A DNA stretch of 64,000 nucleotides from Propionibacteriaceae bacterium UBA6122. GTDB taxonomy: Bacteria > Actinomycetota > Actinomycetes > Propionibacteriales > Propionibacteriaceae. The stretch covers positions 82,259 through 146,258 of the forward strand of contig DIVW01000005.1 of assembly GCA_002428365.1 (NCBI GenBank), in the 5' to 3' direction. Position 1 is the stretch's first letter. Every line of letters starts with the position of its first letter. Shown here one piece after another: positions 1-8,701 of the stretch. A model generated the notes under the pieces. That model was given only the letters and a program-made list of their open reading frames with translations. It was not told where the DNA came from and searched no databases. The position numbers were made by a program, and so were the translations under genes.

Positions 1-1
1 C

Positions 2-1309
2 GGTTCGCGCTCAGCCCCGCTGTTCGCTGGTAGGCGCCTAGGCTCTGGCACTGACCTGTGGCGGGCGCTGGAAGATCGTCGGGCCGGTGCGCTCGATGAT
101 GGCCAATGGCAGCAGCTGGAGCAGACCTTGACCTGTGCTGGCGGCGGCTCCTGCAACACGATGGGGACTGCCTCCACGATGGCCTTGGTAACCGAGGCGC
201 TGGCCATGGCGTTGCCGGGTTCGACGGGTTGTGCGGTCGATTCTCCCGAACTGGCCGAGATCGCCTACCGCACCGGACGGATCGTCGCGGAGGCCGCCGG
301 CACCGGCGGCCCCGGTGCCGATGAAGTGATGACCGCTGCTGCGGTAGAGAATGCGCTGCGACTGGTGGCTGCAGTCGGCGGCTCGACCAACTCGGTGATC
401 CACTTGGCAGCGGTCTCAGGCCGCCTGGGACGCGGCCTCGATTTGGCCGAGGTGGATCGGCTCTGGGCCGAGGTGCCATTGCTGGCCGACGTGGAACCCT
501 GTGGCTCGCAGTTGGCGCACGACTTCCATGATGCTGGCGGATTGGCCACCTTGGCGGCCGAGATGCTGCCAGCGGGGCTACTCGATGGGCAGGTTCGGCT
601 GGCCAGCGGCCAGACGGTTGCCGAACTCGCCGAGGAAGCGGTCGGTTCGCAGTCCGTGATTCGTCCGGTTACTGATCCGGTGCTGCCCGCTCCGACCTTG
701 GTGGTGGTGGCTGGCAGCCTGGCCCCCGACGGCGCGGTGCTCAAGACTGCCGCCGCCAGCCCGCACCTTTGGCAACACACCGGCCGGGCAGTGGTGTTCG
801 ACGACTATGCCGATATGCGGGCTCGCCTTGATGACCCAGAGCTTCCGGTCACCGCAGAAGAGGTGTTGGTGGTGCGCAATTGCGGACCAGTCGGTGTGCC
901 AGGGATGCCGGAGTGGGGAATGGCGCCGATTCCGGCTGCGCTGGCAGCTGCTGGGGTACGCGACATGGTGCGGGTCAGCGACGGCCGGATGAGTGGCACC
1001 AGCTTTGGCACCGTGGTGCTCCACGTGGCCCCAGAAGCGGCTATCGGTGGGCCGCTGGCCCTGGTGGCTGATGGCGATCTCATCTGCCTGGACGTGGCCG
1101 CCCGGCGACTCGACCTACTGGTTGACCCGGCCGAGCTTGAGCGGCGGCGGGCGTCTTGGCAGCCAGGAGTTGATGAGCACCTTCGTGGCTGGCCAAGGCT
1201 CTACCGGGACCACGTCAGCCAAGCGCCGCTTGGCTGCGACCTCGACTTCCTGACCAGCCCGACGCAGGAATCTCGCCGCTTCGTGCCGCCCGTGGTCGGA
1301 CGCTCGTGA
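2..1309 (+). CDS. IlvD/Edd-family sugar-acid dehydratase (5' truncated)
   Basis: The reading frame is already open at the left edge, so the start lies outside the window; 435 codons are visible. The family removes water from a sugar acid to give a 2-keto-3-deoxy acid using an Fe-S cluster and Mg2+. Visible motifs are the cysteine segment CAGGGSCNTMGTASTM, GGSTNSVIHL, NCGPVGVPGMPEWGMAP and DGRMSGTSFGTVVLHV. The MSGT-FGTVVLHV form is typical of arabonate/xylonate/galactonate-type dehydratases rather than of branched-chain IlvD. The aldolase and lactonase that follow fit a non-phosphorylated sugar-acid route. The exact substrate cannot be read from sequence. Confidence 0.93.
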   Translation, partial: GSRSAPLFAGRRLGSGTDLWRALEDRRAGALDDGQWQQLEQTLTCAGGGSCNTMGTASTMALVTEALAMALPGSTGCAVDSPELAEIAYRTGRIVAEAAGTGGPGADEVMTAAAVENALRLVAAVGGSTNSVIHLAAVSGRLGRGLDLAEVDRLWAEVPLLADVEPCGSQLAHDFHDAGGLATLAAEMLPAGLLDGQVRLASGQTVAELAEEAVGSQSVIRPVTDPVLPAPTLVVVAGSLAPDGAVLKTAAASPHLWQHTGRAVVFDDYADMRARLDDPELPVTAEEVLVVRNCGPVGVPGMPEWGMAPIPAALAAAGVRDMVRVSDGRMSGTSFGTVVLHVAPEAAIGGPLALVADGDLICLDVAARRLDLLVDPAELERRRASWQPGVDEHLRGWPRLYRDHVSQAPLGCDLDFLTSPTQESRRFVPPVVGRS

Positions 1310-1346
1310 ATACCACCGCCGCAACACTGTTCGAAGGGAACCAACC

Positions 1347-2270
1347 ATGACTGCCACACCGCTACGGGGTGTGTTGCCCGTGCTGCAGACGCCTTTCGGG
1401 CCTCGCGGTGAACTGGATCTGGACGTCCTCACCCAAGAGGTTGACTGGGTGCTCGACCAAGGCGTCGCTGGAGTCACGACTGGCATGGTTTCCGAACTGC
1501 TCCGGCTCACTGAATCTGAGCGAACCGTATTGACCGAAGTGGTTGTCTCGGTGGCTCGACGCCGCGGTGCGATCAGTGTGATCAGCTGTGGCGCCGAGAG
1601 CACGCGCACTTCGGCGGCAATGGCCCGGCACGCCGCTGAGGCAGGTGCGGATGCGGTGATGATCAACCCGCCGCTCACCGCAGCCTTGGACGCCGGCGAG
1701 CTGGCCAAGCACTTTTCGGCCATCGTTGAGGCCATCGACATTCCGATGGTGGTGCAGGACGCCAGCGGCTATGTCGGCCAGCCGTTGAGCCTGAATCTCC
1801 AACTGTCGCTGCTGGATCGCTATCCCGATCAGATCTACTTCAAACCCGAGGCCAGCCCGATCGGCCAGCGGCTGTCGAGGCTGCGCGACCTCACCGCCGG
1901 TCGCGCCCGGATCCTGGAAGGTACCGGTGGTGCAGCATTGCTCGACAGTTATCGCCGCGGCATTGTCGGCACCATGCCGGGGGCTGAAGTGTGTTGGGCA
2001 GTCCAACGTTTGTGGTCATGCCTGGAAACCGGTGATTGGCCGACTGCATATCGCCTCTCCGGCATCCTCAACGCGATGATTGGCATGCAGACTTCGCTGG
2101 ACGCTTTTGTGGCGGTAGAAAAGCACCTGCTGGTGCGCCAGGGCGTGTTCACCTCCACGGCGGTCCGCACCCCGTCCTCGTTCCTGTTGGACGCTGAAAC
2201 TGGGGCCGAAATCGATCGCCTCTTTGACCTGCTAGTTGAGGCGGTAGCCGAACCGGCCGAGGTTGCATGA
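1347..2270 (+). CDS. DapA-family aldolase/dehydratase (2-keto-3-deoxy acid)
   Basis: A 307-residue (beta/alpha)8 enzyme of the dihydrodipicolinate synthase / N-acetylneuraminate lyase superfamily. The Schiff-base lysine is K166 in YFKPE and the conserved tyrosine is Y142 in DASGY. The substrate loop GMVSE (46-50) replaces the GTTGE of true DapA, which argues against lysine biosynthesis. Between a sugar-acid dehydratase and a lactonase it most likely cleaves or dehydrates the 2-keto-3-deoxy sugar acid. The SD is AAGGGAA and the start ATG lies 37 bases after the dehydratase stop. A 4-base ATGA overlap couples it to the next gene. Confidence 0.92.
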   Translation: MTATPLRGVLPVLQTPFGPRGELDLDVLTQEVDWVLDQGVAGVTTGMVSELLRLTESERTVLTEVVVSVARRRGAISVISCGAESTRTSAAMARHAAEAGADAVMINPPLTAALDAGELAKHFSAIVEAIDIPMVVQDASGYVGQPLSLNLQLSLLDRYPDQIYFKPEASPIGQRLSRLRDLTAGRARILEGTGGAALLDSYRRGIVGTMPGAEVCWAVQRLWSCLETGDWPTAYRLSGILNAMIGMQTSLDAFVAVEKHLLVRQGVFTSTAVRTPSSFLLDAETGAEIDRLFDLLVEAVAEPAEVA

Positions 2271-3145
2271 GGTCCTGGCCGCAGCTGCGGCCCGATGGAC
2301 GGACCAAGCGGGTGGACCTGCCCGCGCTGCTGGCCACCAACCCTTCGGCGCTAGCCCGGCCGGTCGATGGGGCAGTTGCTGAGCTGGGGGAACACCCAGT
2401 CTGGTCGGATCGGCACCACGGGCTGCTCTGGGTGGATATTGACGCTGGAAGGGTGCTGCAGACCTCCGCAGCCGGCGTCACCACCGAGCTTGTCGCGGTG
2501 AGCGGCACTGTTGGTGCGGCATTGCCGACCGCAGCTGGGCGGCTGGTCCTGCTAGCCAGCGAGGGAGCGCTCTCGGTGGCGGACGACGGCAGCGACCCGC
2601 AGTTGCTGGCCACGGCGCCGCCGCCTGGAATGCGGTTCAACGATGCCGGGCTGGACGCAGCCGGACGGCTGTGGGCCGGAGTGTTGCCGATCGAGGACCC
2701 AGCCCCTGGTGAGCCGCTCACCGGCCAGTTGTGGCGTCTGGGCGACGGGGGTCAGTGGCAGGTCGAGTTCGCCGAGATGGGCTGCCCCAACGGCATCGGG
2801 TGGTCAGCAGATGGTCGCACCATGTTGTGCTGCGAATCTGACTCTCGACAGATCGCGGCCGCCGACTACGACCCGCAAACTGGGCAGGCCGCGAATTGGC
2901 GGGTGGCCTGGGAGTTCGCCGGTGCCGGTGATTGGGTACCTGATGGATTGGAATGGCTGGCCGATGGCCGCCTGTGGGTTGCTTTCTGGGGCCTCGGGGT
3001 TGCGGTCCGGTTCACTGCTGCGGGTGAGGTTGATCTGGTGCTTAGCACTGAAGATGTGCGCACCACCAGCGTTGGCACCGGCAGCGATGGCCGCATTTGG
3101 GTCACCGCCGCCGCTGGGCTATCGGTGGCCACCGAGCCGTCCTGA
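2267..3145 (+). CDS. SMP-30/gluconolaconase-family lactonase
   Basis: A 292-residue six-bladed beta-propeller of the SMP-30/gluconolactonase/LRE family, expected to open a sugar lactone to the acid. The metal-binding residues of the family are visible: Glu in GEHPVW, Asn in CPNGIGW and Asp in VPDGLEW; NDAGLDAAGRLWAG is also a family motif. The start ATG overlaps the preceding stop (ATGA). The first ~36 residues before the first blade are an unusual extension, so a later start cannot be excluded. It would feed the dehydratase and aldolase upstream. Confidence 0.9.
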   Translation: MRSWPQLRPDGRTKRVDLPALLATNPSALARPVDGAVAELGEHPVWSDRHHGLLWVDIDAGRVLQTSAAGVTTELVAVSGTVGAALPTAAGRLVLLASEGALSVADDGSDPQLLATAPPPGMRFNDAGLDAAGRLWAGVLPIEDPAPGEPLTGQLWRLGDGGQWQVEFAEMGCPNGIGWSADGRTMLCCESDSRQIAAADYDPQTGQAANWRVAWEFAGAGDWVPDGLEWLADGRLWVAFWGLGVAVRFTAAGEVDLVLSTEDVRTTSVGTGSDGRIWVTAAAGLSVATEPS

Positions 3146-3194
3146 GGCAGTCATGGGGGCGCGAAGGCGCCGAGGCTGCGCGGTATCGCTGAGC

Positions 3195-3235
3195 AGCCGC
3201 TCCGACCGTTGATCCTGGCGGTGGCCGGAGCGGCT
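3195..3235. terminator. Bidirectional terminator-like hairpin
   Basis: Perfect 10-base arms AGCCGCTCCG (3195-3204) and CGGAGCGGCT (3226-3235), with an inner ACCG/CGGT pair. It sits between the convergent lactonase and Gfo/Idh genes. There is no T-tract, as is common in high-GC actinobacteria. Confidence 0.6.
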
Positions 3236-3240
3236 GGATC

Positions 3241-4512
3241 TCAGCGGTCCCAAAGACCTCCCCCGAAGAGGAGTTCATCGGTGCGGCCCCACACCTGCTG
3301 GGCATACTCGACCCCAGCCTGCGTTGGTCGCACATCGCCGAGGACGCTCGGCCAGGGGTCAGCCCCGGTCCGAGTGGTCGGGTCGGGGGAGAAGTGGTCA
3401 TTGGCCATCGCGGCCAATGCAGCCTTGTCATGCAGATCCGGCAGCGCGATCGCCCCGGATCCTTCCAGCGCGGACCGGTAGGCCAGCGCGCCGACCAGCG
3501 CCATTTGAACGCCTTTGTAGACGTCGAAGTAGGGCTGCTTGCCAGTGCGGATCGCCTGGGCGAACTCGTAGTTCATGAAGAAGTCGCCGCCGCCATGCCC
3601 GGTGGCGCGGGCTTCGGCACCGAATAGCTGGAACTCCGGCTCATACGACAGCTCGGTGGGCACGCCCTCGGGCTTCTCGAACGGCTCGCGGCGTACTCGC
3701 AGGTGCTCCTCCAGGGGGCCGCGTCCGTTTTCCATCAGGCCGCGGTTGCCGACGATTCGGACGTAGTTGCCGTGGCCACGCAGGTCGTATTGCAGCAGCT
3801 TCACCAGGGCGCCGTTGTCCATCTGCAGCACGATCATGGAGGCGGTGTCGCAGCGGCGCACGGTGAGCGCCTTGTTGGCATCGTCGGGGTCGTGGGGAAT
3901 GACGAAACCGGAGACCTTCACCGGCACGGTGTCGGTGATGTACATCACCGGAGCCAGCGAATGCGAGCAGTAGTAGGTGACCGGCAGCCAGTTGCGCCAG
4001 TGGTCGGGGCCCATCGCGATCGAGTTGAACAGGTGAGCCGAAATTGGGTGGACGTACTCGCCCTCGCCGTAACGGAAATCGCCGATCGTGCCCTCTTGGT
4101 AGAGCCGCCGCATCTCTTGGTTGTAGGCCATGAAGGGGTAGTTGTCGGCGAACATATAGATCAGGCCCGACTCCTCAACCGCCTGCACCAGCGCGGCGCC
4201 TTGGGCCGGCGTGAAGCTGGCGGCAGTCTCGCTCATCACGTGTTTGCCGGCGCGCAGCGCCTTGATCGCGAAATCGGAGTGTTCGTGGAAGTAGTTGGCC
4301 AGCACCACCGCGTCCATGTCGTGGGCGAGGAACTCATCGAAGTCGGTGTAGGTGGCTACCTGGTGTTTGGCGCCGAACTCGACCAGGCGTTCTTCCCAGG
4401 TGTCGCACAGCGCGACCAGTTCCATGCCGACCACTGGGGTGGTCTGCTGAATGAAGGTCTGGCCACGGCCGAGTCCGACGACGCCTACCCGGATGGGAGA
4501 AGGTTGGACCAT
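3241..4512 (-). CDS. Gfo/Idh/MocA-family NAD(P)-binding protein, catalytic Lys replaced
   Basis: A 423-residue protein with an N-terminal Rossmann fold (VGVVGLGRGQ, residues 9-18) and the Gfo/Idh/MocA C-terminal domain. Members usually oxidise sugars or inositols with NAD(P), using the lysine of an EKP motif. Here GKHVMSETAASF gives E95-T96-A97, so that lysine is missing. Loss of EKP is seen in family branches that act as NAD-dependent glycosidases (GH109-like) or in other roles; the later YYCSHSLAPVMY segment also contains Tyr and His. The activity is therefore open. Its start is 1 base from the end of the hydrolase gene upstream, so the two are surely co-transcribed. Confidence 0.88.
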   Translation of the reverse strand: MVQPSPIRVGVVGLGRGQTFIQQTTPVVGMELVALCDTWEERLVEFGAKHQVATYTDFDEFLAHDMDAVVLANYFHEHSDFAIKALRAGKHVMSETAASFTPAQGAALVQAVEESGLIYMFADNYPFMAYNQEMRRLYQEGTIGDFRYGEGEYVHPISAHLFNSIAMGPDHWRNWLPVTYYCSHSLAPVMYITDTVPVKVSGFVIPHDPDDANKALTVRRCDTASMIVLQMDNGALVKLLQYDLRGHGNYVRIVGNRGLMENGRGPLEEHLRVRREPFEKPEGVPTELSYEPEFQLFGAEARATGHGGGDFFMNYEFAQAIRTGKQPYFDVYKGVQMALVGALAYRSALEGSGAIALPDLHDKAALAAMANDHFSPDPTTRTGADPWPSVLGDVRPTQAGVEYAQQVWGRTDELLFGGGLWDR

Positions 4513-4513
4513 T

Positions 4514-5902
4514 TCAGGGCTCCTGAATCATTGGTTGCACCGATGGGGGGCTGGGGTCTACACCGAGGGCGTCCAGCACGGCTTGGGCTACCTGCTCAAG
4601 GCTGCCTGGGCCAGCGGGAGTCTGCGTGACGGTGTAGCTGGGGTGGGCGTAGGCGGGCCGGGTCGGCAAGTAGAAGGCGCCGGCCCCGTTGGTGAGGTTG
4701 GCGATCAACACCGGCCGCGGCGCCAGCGCCTGGCGAAGGTGGGTGGCCAGCCAGGAATAGGCCTCACCGGGGTGAGCAACCAATACCAACTCGCCCAGCT
4801 GCCACAGCCACACTGGGTAGGGCAGCTGGGCGCTAGTTCCGGCGGCGAGGGTCACCAGCTCGGCTCGGGCAAGCCGCTCGGCGCGGATTTGCTCGGGTAG
4901 CTCCGCGTCTGGTTCGGTGGCGAGCTCGGCAGGATGCTGCTTGCGGGGCAGCGCCAGTTCGAGTCTGGCGACCTTCACCTGGCTGTTCGGGGACACCGGG
5001 CGTTCGGCCCACACGCCCAGGGGCGCGCCGGACTCGACGACGCCAGTCGGCATCAGCCGTTGGTCGGGGGCTGGCATCAATTCAAGCGCGGCCAGCACGG
5101 AGTGGCCGAGGGCTCGACCGGCGCGATCAGCATCGGCGGGGTCGTCGCGGTATTGCCGGGCTGGAGCCAACTCGCCGGAGGCGCCTTGCAAGAACATCGT
5201 CGTTGAGCCGGGAAGCTGGTCTTCGACCAGTTCGCGCAGCGCGCCCACGTAGTCGGGAGAGACCAGCTGATTGCCCCAGCCCAACACTGTGGGGTGGCAG
5301 GCGTAGGAGACCACTACGGCCAGCACAGCTTGGGATGCGTTGGTGACTCGGCCAATCAGCACGGTGTCGTCGGCTGGGGCGGTCGGGTTGTGGCCGACCA
5401 CCGCCCGCGCGTCCCGCATTTCGTCGCGATCGGCGGCGAGTTGGCTGCGGCCCACGCCCCAAGCCAGGGTGGCTGGTTCGGCGGCGGCGATTGCTTGGGC
5501 AGCGGCGGCAGCAGCCTGGGTGGCGATCAGTTCGAGGTGCCCAGCCAGGTGTTCACCGCCGATCAGGCCGGCTTGACGGGTGCAGGGCGCCTGGCCGGAG
5601 TGGGTGTGGGTGGAGTGCAACAGCAGACGATCAGGGTGCAAACCGCAGCTGGTCAGGATTCGTTGGCGCACGACTGCTTCATCGGCCAGATCGGCCCATT
5701 CGCAGACGTCCAGACTGAGGATCACCAGGGGGCTTTCGCCGTCGATGATCGCCAGGGCGGTGGCGGTGAGTGGACGGTGGACGCCCACTGCAGTCTCCTC
5801 GCTGGCGGCACCCCACAGTTTCCATCGAGTGCCGGCTGGGGGAGTGATATCGAGGCGAGCGATACCAATCGAGGCGTGAAAGTCGCCTGAAAGCGCGTCC
5901 AT
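4514..5902 (-). CDS. Neutral/alkaline ceramidase N-terminal-domain-like hydrolase
   Basis: A 462-residue protein resembling the zinc-dependent N-terminal domain of neutral ceramidases. Histidine motifs HSTHTHS and YACHPT are the likely zinc ligands, and a conserved LTNGAGAFYLPTRPAY segment is near the C-terminus. The C-terminal domain of true ceramidases is absent, and no signal peptide is seen, so it probably acts in the cytoplasm on another amide or ester. An ATG 60 bases further upstream exists, but AAGGAGGTGAGG directly before the codon at 5902 decides the start. It forms an operon with the Gfo/Idh gene and diverges from the ABC importer. Sphingolipid degradation is not supported by the neighbours; a modified sugar is more likely (inference). 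Confidence 0.82.
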   Translation of the reverse strand: MDALSGDFHASIGIARLDITPPAGTRWKLWGAASEETAVGVHRPLTATALAIIDGESPLVILSLDVCEWADLADEAVVRQRILTSCGLHPDRLLLHSTHTHSGQAPCTRQAGLIGGEHLAGHLELIATQAAAAAAQAIAAAEPATLAWGVGRSQLAADRDEMRDARAVVGHNPTAPADDTVLIGRVTNASQAVLAVVVSYACHPTVLGWGNQLVSPDYVGALRELVEDQLPGSTTMFLQGASGELAPARQYRDDPADADRAGRALGHSVLAALELMPAPDQRLMPTGVVESGAPLGVWAERPVSPNSQVKVARLELALPRKQHPAELATEPDAELPEQIRAERLARAELVTLAAGTSAQLPYPVWLWQLGELVLVAHPGEAYSWLATHLRQALAPRPVLIANLTNGAGAFYLPTRPAYAHPSYTVTQTPAGPGSLEQVAQAVLDALGVDPSPPSVQPMIQEP

Positions 5903-5947
5903 CCTCACCTCCTTCTCCAGTTCCATCGTATCCAAAATACGGGCTAA

Positions 5948-5963
5948 CTTGTCAGAGGACAAG
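5948..5963. promoter_or_regulatory. Operator-like inverted repeat in divergent promoter
   Basis: Arms CTTGTC (5948-5953) and GACAAG (5958-5963) with spacer AGAG. It lies between the hydrolase start (5902, -) and the importer promoter (-35 at 5976), where a GntR-, LacI- or similar repressor could control both transcripts. No regulator gene is visible nearby. Confidence 0.45.
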
Positions 5964-5975
5964 TCACTGACTCAG

Positions 5976-6004
5976 TTGACAGCTGATCACCGGATGGCTA
6001 GCAT
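5976..6004 (+). promoter_or_regulatory. Sigma-70-type promoter of the ABC importer operon
   Basis: TTGACA (5976-5981), 17 bases, then TAGCAT (5999-6004). This predicts transcription from about 6011, upstream of the GTG at 6072, and excludes a translation start at 5949. Confidence 0.6.
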
Positions 6005-6071
6005 CTGCGTCACTACCCTCCCGCACAACTCGAAGGAGCCGTGGCCTTTCCGCGGCAAGGAGGTCGGAGCA

Positions 6072-7655
6072 GTGAGCCCGCAGTTATCCACTACCGCCAC
6101 GCGTAACGCTTGGCTCGTCCCGAAGGCGCAGCGGCGTTTGCTCGCTGTGGCCGCGGGCGCCGCTTTGCTTTTCGTCTCGGCCTGTTCGGGCGCTGCGCCC
6201 GCCAGTACGCCGAGCGCAACCAGCGAGGCACCGAAGGTCTTCACCGTTGGCACCAGTGCCTCGATTAGCACCCTCGACCCCAACAAGGCCGTCGACCAGG
6301 CTCAGCTGCAGATCCTCAACCTCATCGGTGGGACGCTGACTGTCTTCAGCAAGGATTACTCGTCGGTCGACCCAGGATTGGCGACCTCATGGGAGGCCAG
6401 CGCCGATGGCCTGACCTACACCTTCCAGATCGCTAGCGGGCTGAAGTTCTCCGACGGCTCGGCATTGACCGCCAAGGACGTCGCGGCGACCCTCGATTGG
6501 GTCATCAACGACAAGGGCTCCTGGAATGCTGGCATGGTGGCCCATTGGGCCGGTGCAAAGCAGACGGGCGACTCAACGGTCGTCCTCACCCTCGACGACC
6601 CGCAGCCGTCCGTATTGTCGCTGCTGGCTGACCCCGAAATCGGCACCATCATGCCGGCCGACAAACTGGGTGACGAGAAGTTCTACGTCAAGCCGATCTC
6701 GGCCGGGCCGTACATGCTGAAGTCGTTCGACCCGACCAATGGCAACGCCGACTTGGTGCTGAACCCGAACTGGACGGGTGCCGTCCCGGCGGTGCCCGAA
6801 ATCAAGTTCGTCTACATCCAGGACTCCAACACCCGTGGCGTGCAGCTCAAGGGCGGCTCGATCGACCTGGCTGAGAACATCCCGCCGAACACTTTGGCGC
6901 AGTTCAGTGGCGATGTTGAGGGTTCGGTGACGGCCGCCTTTGGTGGCAACTTCTTGATCCCCAACGACAAGAAGGGCATCCTCACCGATTCGAAGATCCG
7001 CCAGGCCGTCTCCATGGCCATCGATCGCAACCAGATCAGTGAAGTCATCTGGGCCGGGCAGGCCAAGCCGCTCTACCAGTTCTGGCCGAACACTTCCAAG
7101 CTGTCGCACCCAGTGCTGCCGGAGAAGGTCGACGTCGAAGGCGCCAAGGCGCTGCTGGTGGGCACCAAGTGCGAAAACGGTTGCGAACTGAAGTTCTCCT
7201 TCCAGCCCGGACAGCAGAGCACTGAAGATCTGGCCGCCCTGCTGACTGAGGACCTGGCCAAGATCGGGATTACCTTCACCGCTCAGCGGGTTGAAGGTGG
7301 CGAAATGGGCACTCTGCAAAGCGACTTCGCCTTCGGCTTCATCAGCTCCGGTCTCTACGACTACGTCGATCGAGCCGACATCCTGCTGGCCCAGGGCGTG
7401 CAGTCCGACGGTGGCACCAATGCACTGTTCTCCGGTTACTCCTCACCCGAAATGGACGCTCTCATCGCCAAGGCGATCTCGGCAACCGGTGATGAGCGGT
7501 CCGCGCTCATGCAGCAGATCAACGAGCAGTTCGCCAAGGACATGCCGCTGATTCCGCTGGTCGACTGGGCTTTCGTGAATGCGAAGAACACCGCGTCGAG
7601 CCAATGGGTCACGTTCGAGCCGACCGGGTGGCTGCGCGTGGCCACCAAGAGCTAG
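6072..7655 (+). CDS. ABC importer substrate-binding lipoprotein (family 5)
   Basis: A 527-residue extracellular solute-binding protein of family 5 (DppA/OppA/NikA class). The signal peptide ends in the lipobox LLFVSAC, with the lipidated cysteine at residue 38, so it is tethered to the outer face of the membrane. Family features include the SISTLDPNKA start of the mature domain and KIRQAVSMAIDR. The GTG at 6072 is chosen because AAGGAGG lies just before it and the promoter at 5976-6004 is upstream. The neighbours are sugar enzymes, so it may bind an oligosaccharide or glycoside rather than a peptide; members of this family do both. Confidence 0.93.
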   Translation: MSPQLSTTATRNAWLVPKAQRRLLAVAAGAALLFVSACSGAAPASTPSATSEAPKVFTVGTSASISTLDPNKAVDQAQLQILNLIGGTLTVFSKDYSSVDPGLATSWEASADGLTYTFQIASGLKFSDGSALTAKDVAATLDWVINDKGSWNAGMVAHWAGAKQTGDSTVVLTLDDPQPSVLSLLADPEIGTIMPADKLGDEKFYVKPISAGPYMLKSFDPTNGNADLVLNPNWTGAVPAVPEIKFVYIQDSNTRGVQLKGGSIDLAENIPPNTLAQFSGDVEGSVTAAFGGNFLIPNDKKGILTDSKIRQAVSMAIDRNQISEVIWAGQAKPLYQFWPNTSKLSHPVLPEKVDVEGAKALLVGTKCENGCELKFSFQPGQQSTEDLAALLTEDLAKIGITFTAQRVEGGEMGTLQSDFAFGFISSGLYDYVDRADILLAQGVQSDGGTNALFSGYSSPEMDALIAKAISATGDERSALMQQINEQFAKDMPLIPLVDWAFVNAKNTASSQWVTFEPTGWLRVATKS

Positions 7656-8701
7656 TGAAATCGCAAACCACAATGGTGGTCGGCGTCGAGGATTCCTCGA
7701 CGCCGGCCACCGGTGATGCGGCCCCCGCGCCAACAACGAGGCCTGGCAGGCACCGCGGCCTGCTCTGGGCCCTGGCCAAACGACTCGGCCAGATTGCGTT
7801 CGTCCTTGTCGGCGTCGTCACCATCACTTTCAGCATGTTGCAGGTCATCCCCGGTGATCCGGCCCGGCTCATTTTGGGCAAGTTCGCCACCCCCGAATCG
7901 GTCGCAACGCTGCGGCATGAAATGGGCCTCGACCTGCCGCTGGCTACGCAATTCACCAACATGGTCGTGGCCCTGTTTCATGGGGATCTGGGCACATCGC
8001 TGGTGTCTCGCACCCAAACGGTGAACGAACTCATCGGCCCGGCCTTTGCCAACACCATGTCGGTGGTCGCCTTCGCCTTGGTGATCTCTTTGGTGATCGG
8101 CATTGCGGTCGGCATCATCACTGGCATTCGACGCAACGATGCGTTCGACCGGGTGTTGCAGGCGCTGATGGTTATTCTGCTTTCCACCCCACCGTTCATG
8201 TTCGGCATGGTGCTGCTGTTGGTAGCGCTGCGCACCAAGATTGCGCCAGCCGGCGGCTGGAACGGAACTCCCTTTGACTCACTGAAGTACCTCTGGCTGC
8301 CAGCGCTGGCCCTCTCGATCGCGCTGACGCCGGTGATCGCGCGTTCGTTGCGGCAATCGATTCGCGAGAGCTTCGCGCAAGACTTTGTCGAAGCCGCGAT
8401 TGCCCGGGGGCTGCCTCGGCACCGAGTGGTGCTACGCCATGTGCTGCCGAACAGCTTGTTGCCGATTGTCGGTCTGATTGGCTACAGCTTGGGTGGCCTG
8501 ATCGGCGGTGCGGCCGTGGTCGAGATCGTGTTCAACATTCCCGGGATCGGCTCACGGATGATGGCCGCCGTCGGCTCGCGTGACTTCCCAGTCGTTCAAG
8601 GCATCGCCTTGGTCTCCGCAGTCACGGTCATCATCTTCAATGCGCTCGCCGATGCTGCCTACTGGATCATCGACCCTCGTACCCGAACGGCCGCATCGTG
8701 A
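7655..8701 (+). CDS. ABC importer permease, DppB-like
   Basis: A 348-residue permease of the DppB/OppB type with about six membrane segments. The first follows a ~35-residue Ser/Thr/Pro-rich cytoplasmic tail. Family motifs seen are IPGDPARLILG after the first helix and the cytoplasmic ATPase-contact loop EAAIARGLPRHRVVLRHVLPN. The GTG start shares its G with the TAG stop of the binding protein, so the two are translationally coupled. An ATG at 7673 is a weaker alternative because it lacks an SD. Confidence 0.92.
   Translation: MKSQTTMVVGVEDSSTPATGDAAPAPTTRPGRHRGLLWALAKRLGQIAFVLVGVVTITFSMLQVIPGDPARLILGKFATPESVATLRHEMGLDLPLATQFTNMVVALFHGDLGTSLVSRTQTVNELIGPAFANTMSVVAFALVISLVIGIAVGIITGIRRNDAFDRVLQALMVILLSTPPFMFGMVLLLVALRTKIAPAGGWNGTPFDSLKYLWLPALALSIALTPVIARSLRQSIRESFAQDFVEAAIARGLPRHRVVLRHVLPNSLLPIVGLIGYSLGGLIGGAAVVEIVFNIPGIGSRMMAAVGSRDFPVVQGIALVSAVTVIIFNALADAAYWIIDPRTRTAAS

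Noticed and set aside
5949..6071. Longer N-terminus for the binding lipoprotein
   Set aside because: It would put the start upstream of the predicted promoter and place the signal peptide 41 residues further inside; GTG 6072 has the SD.
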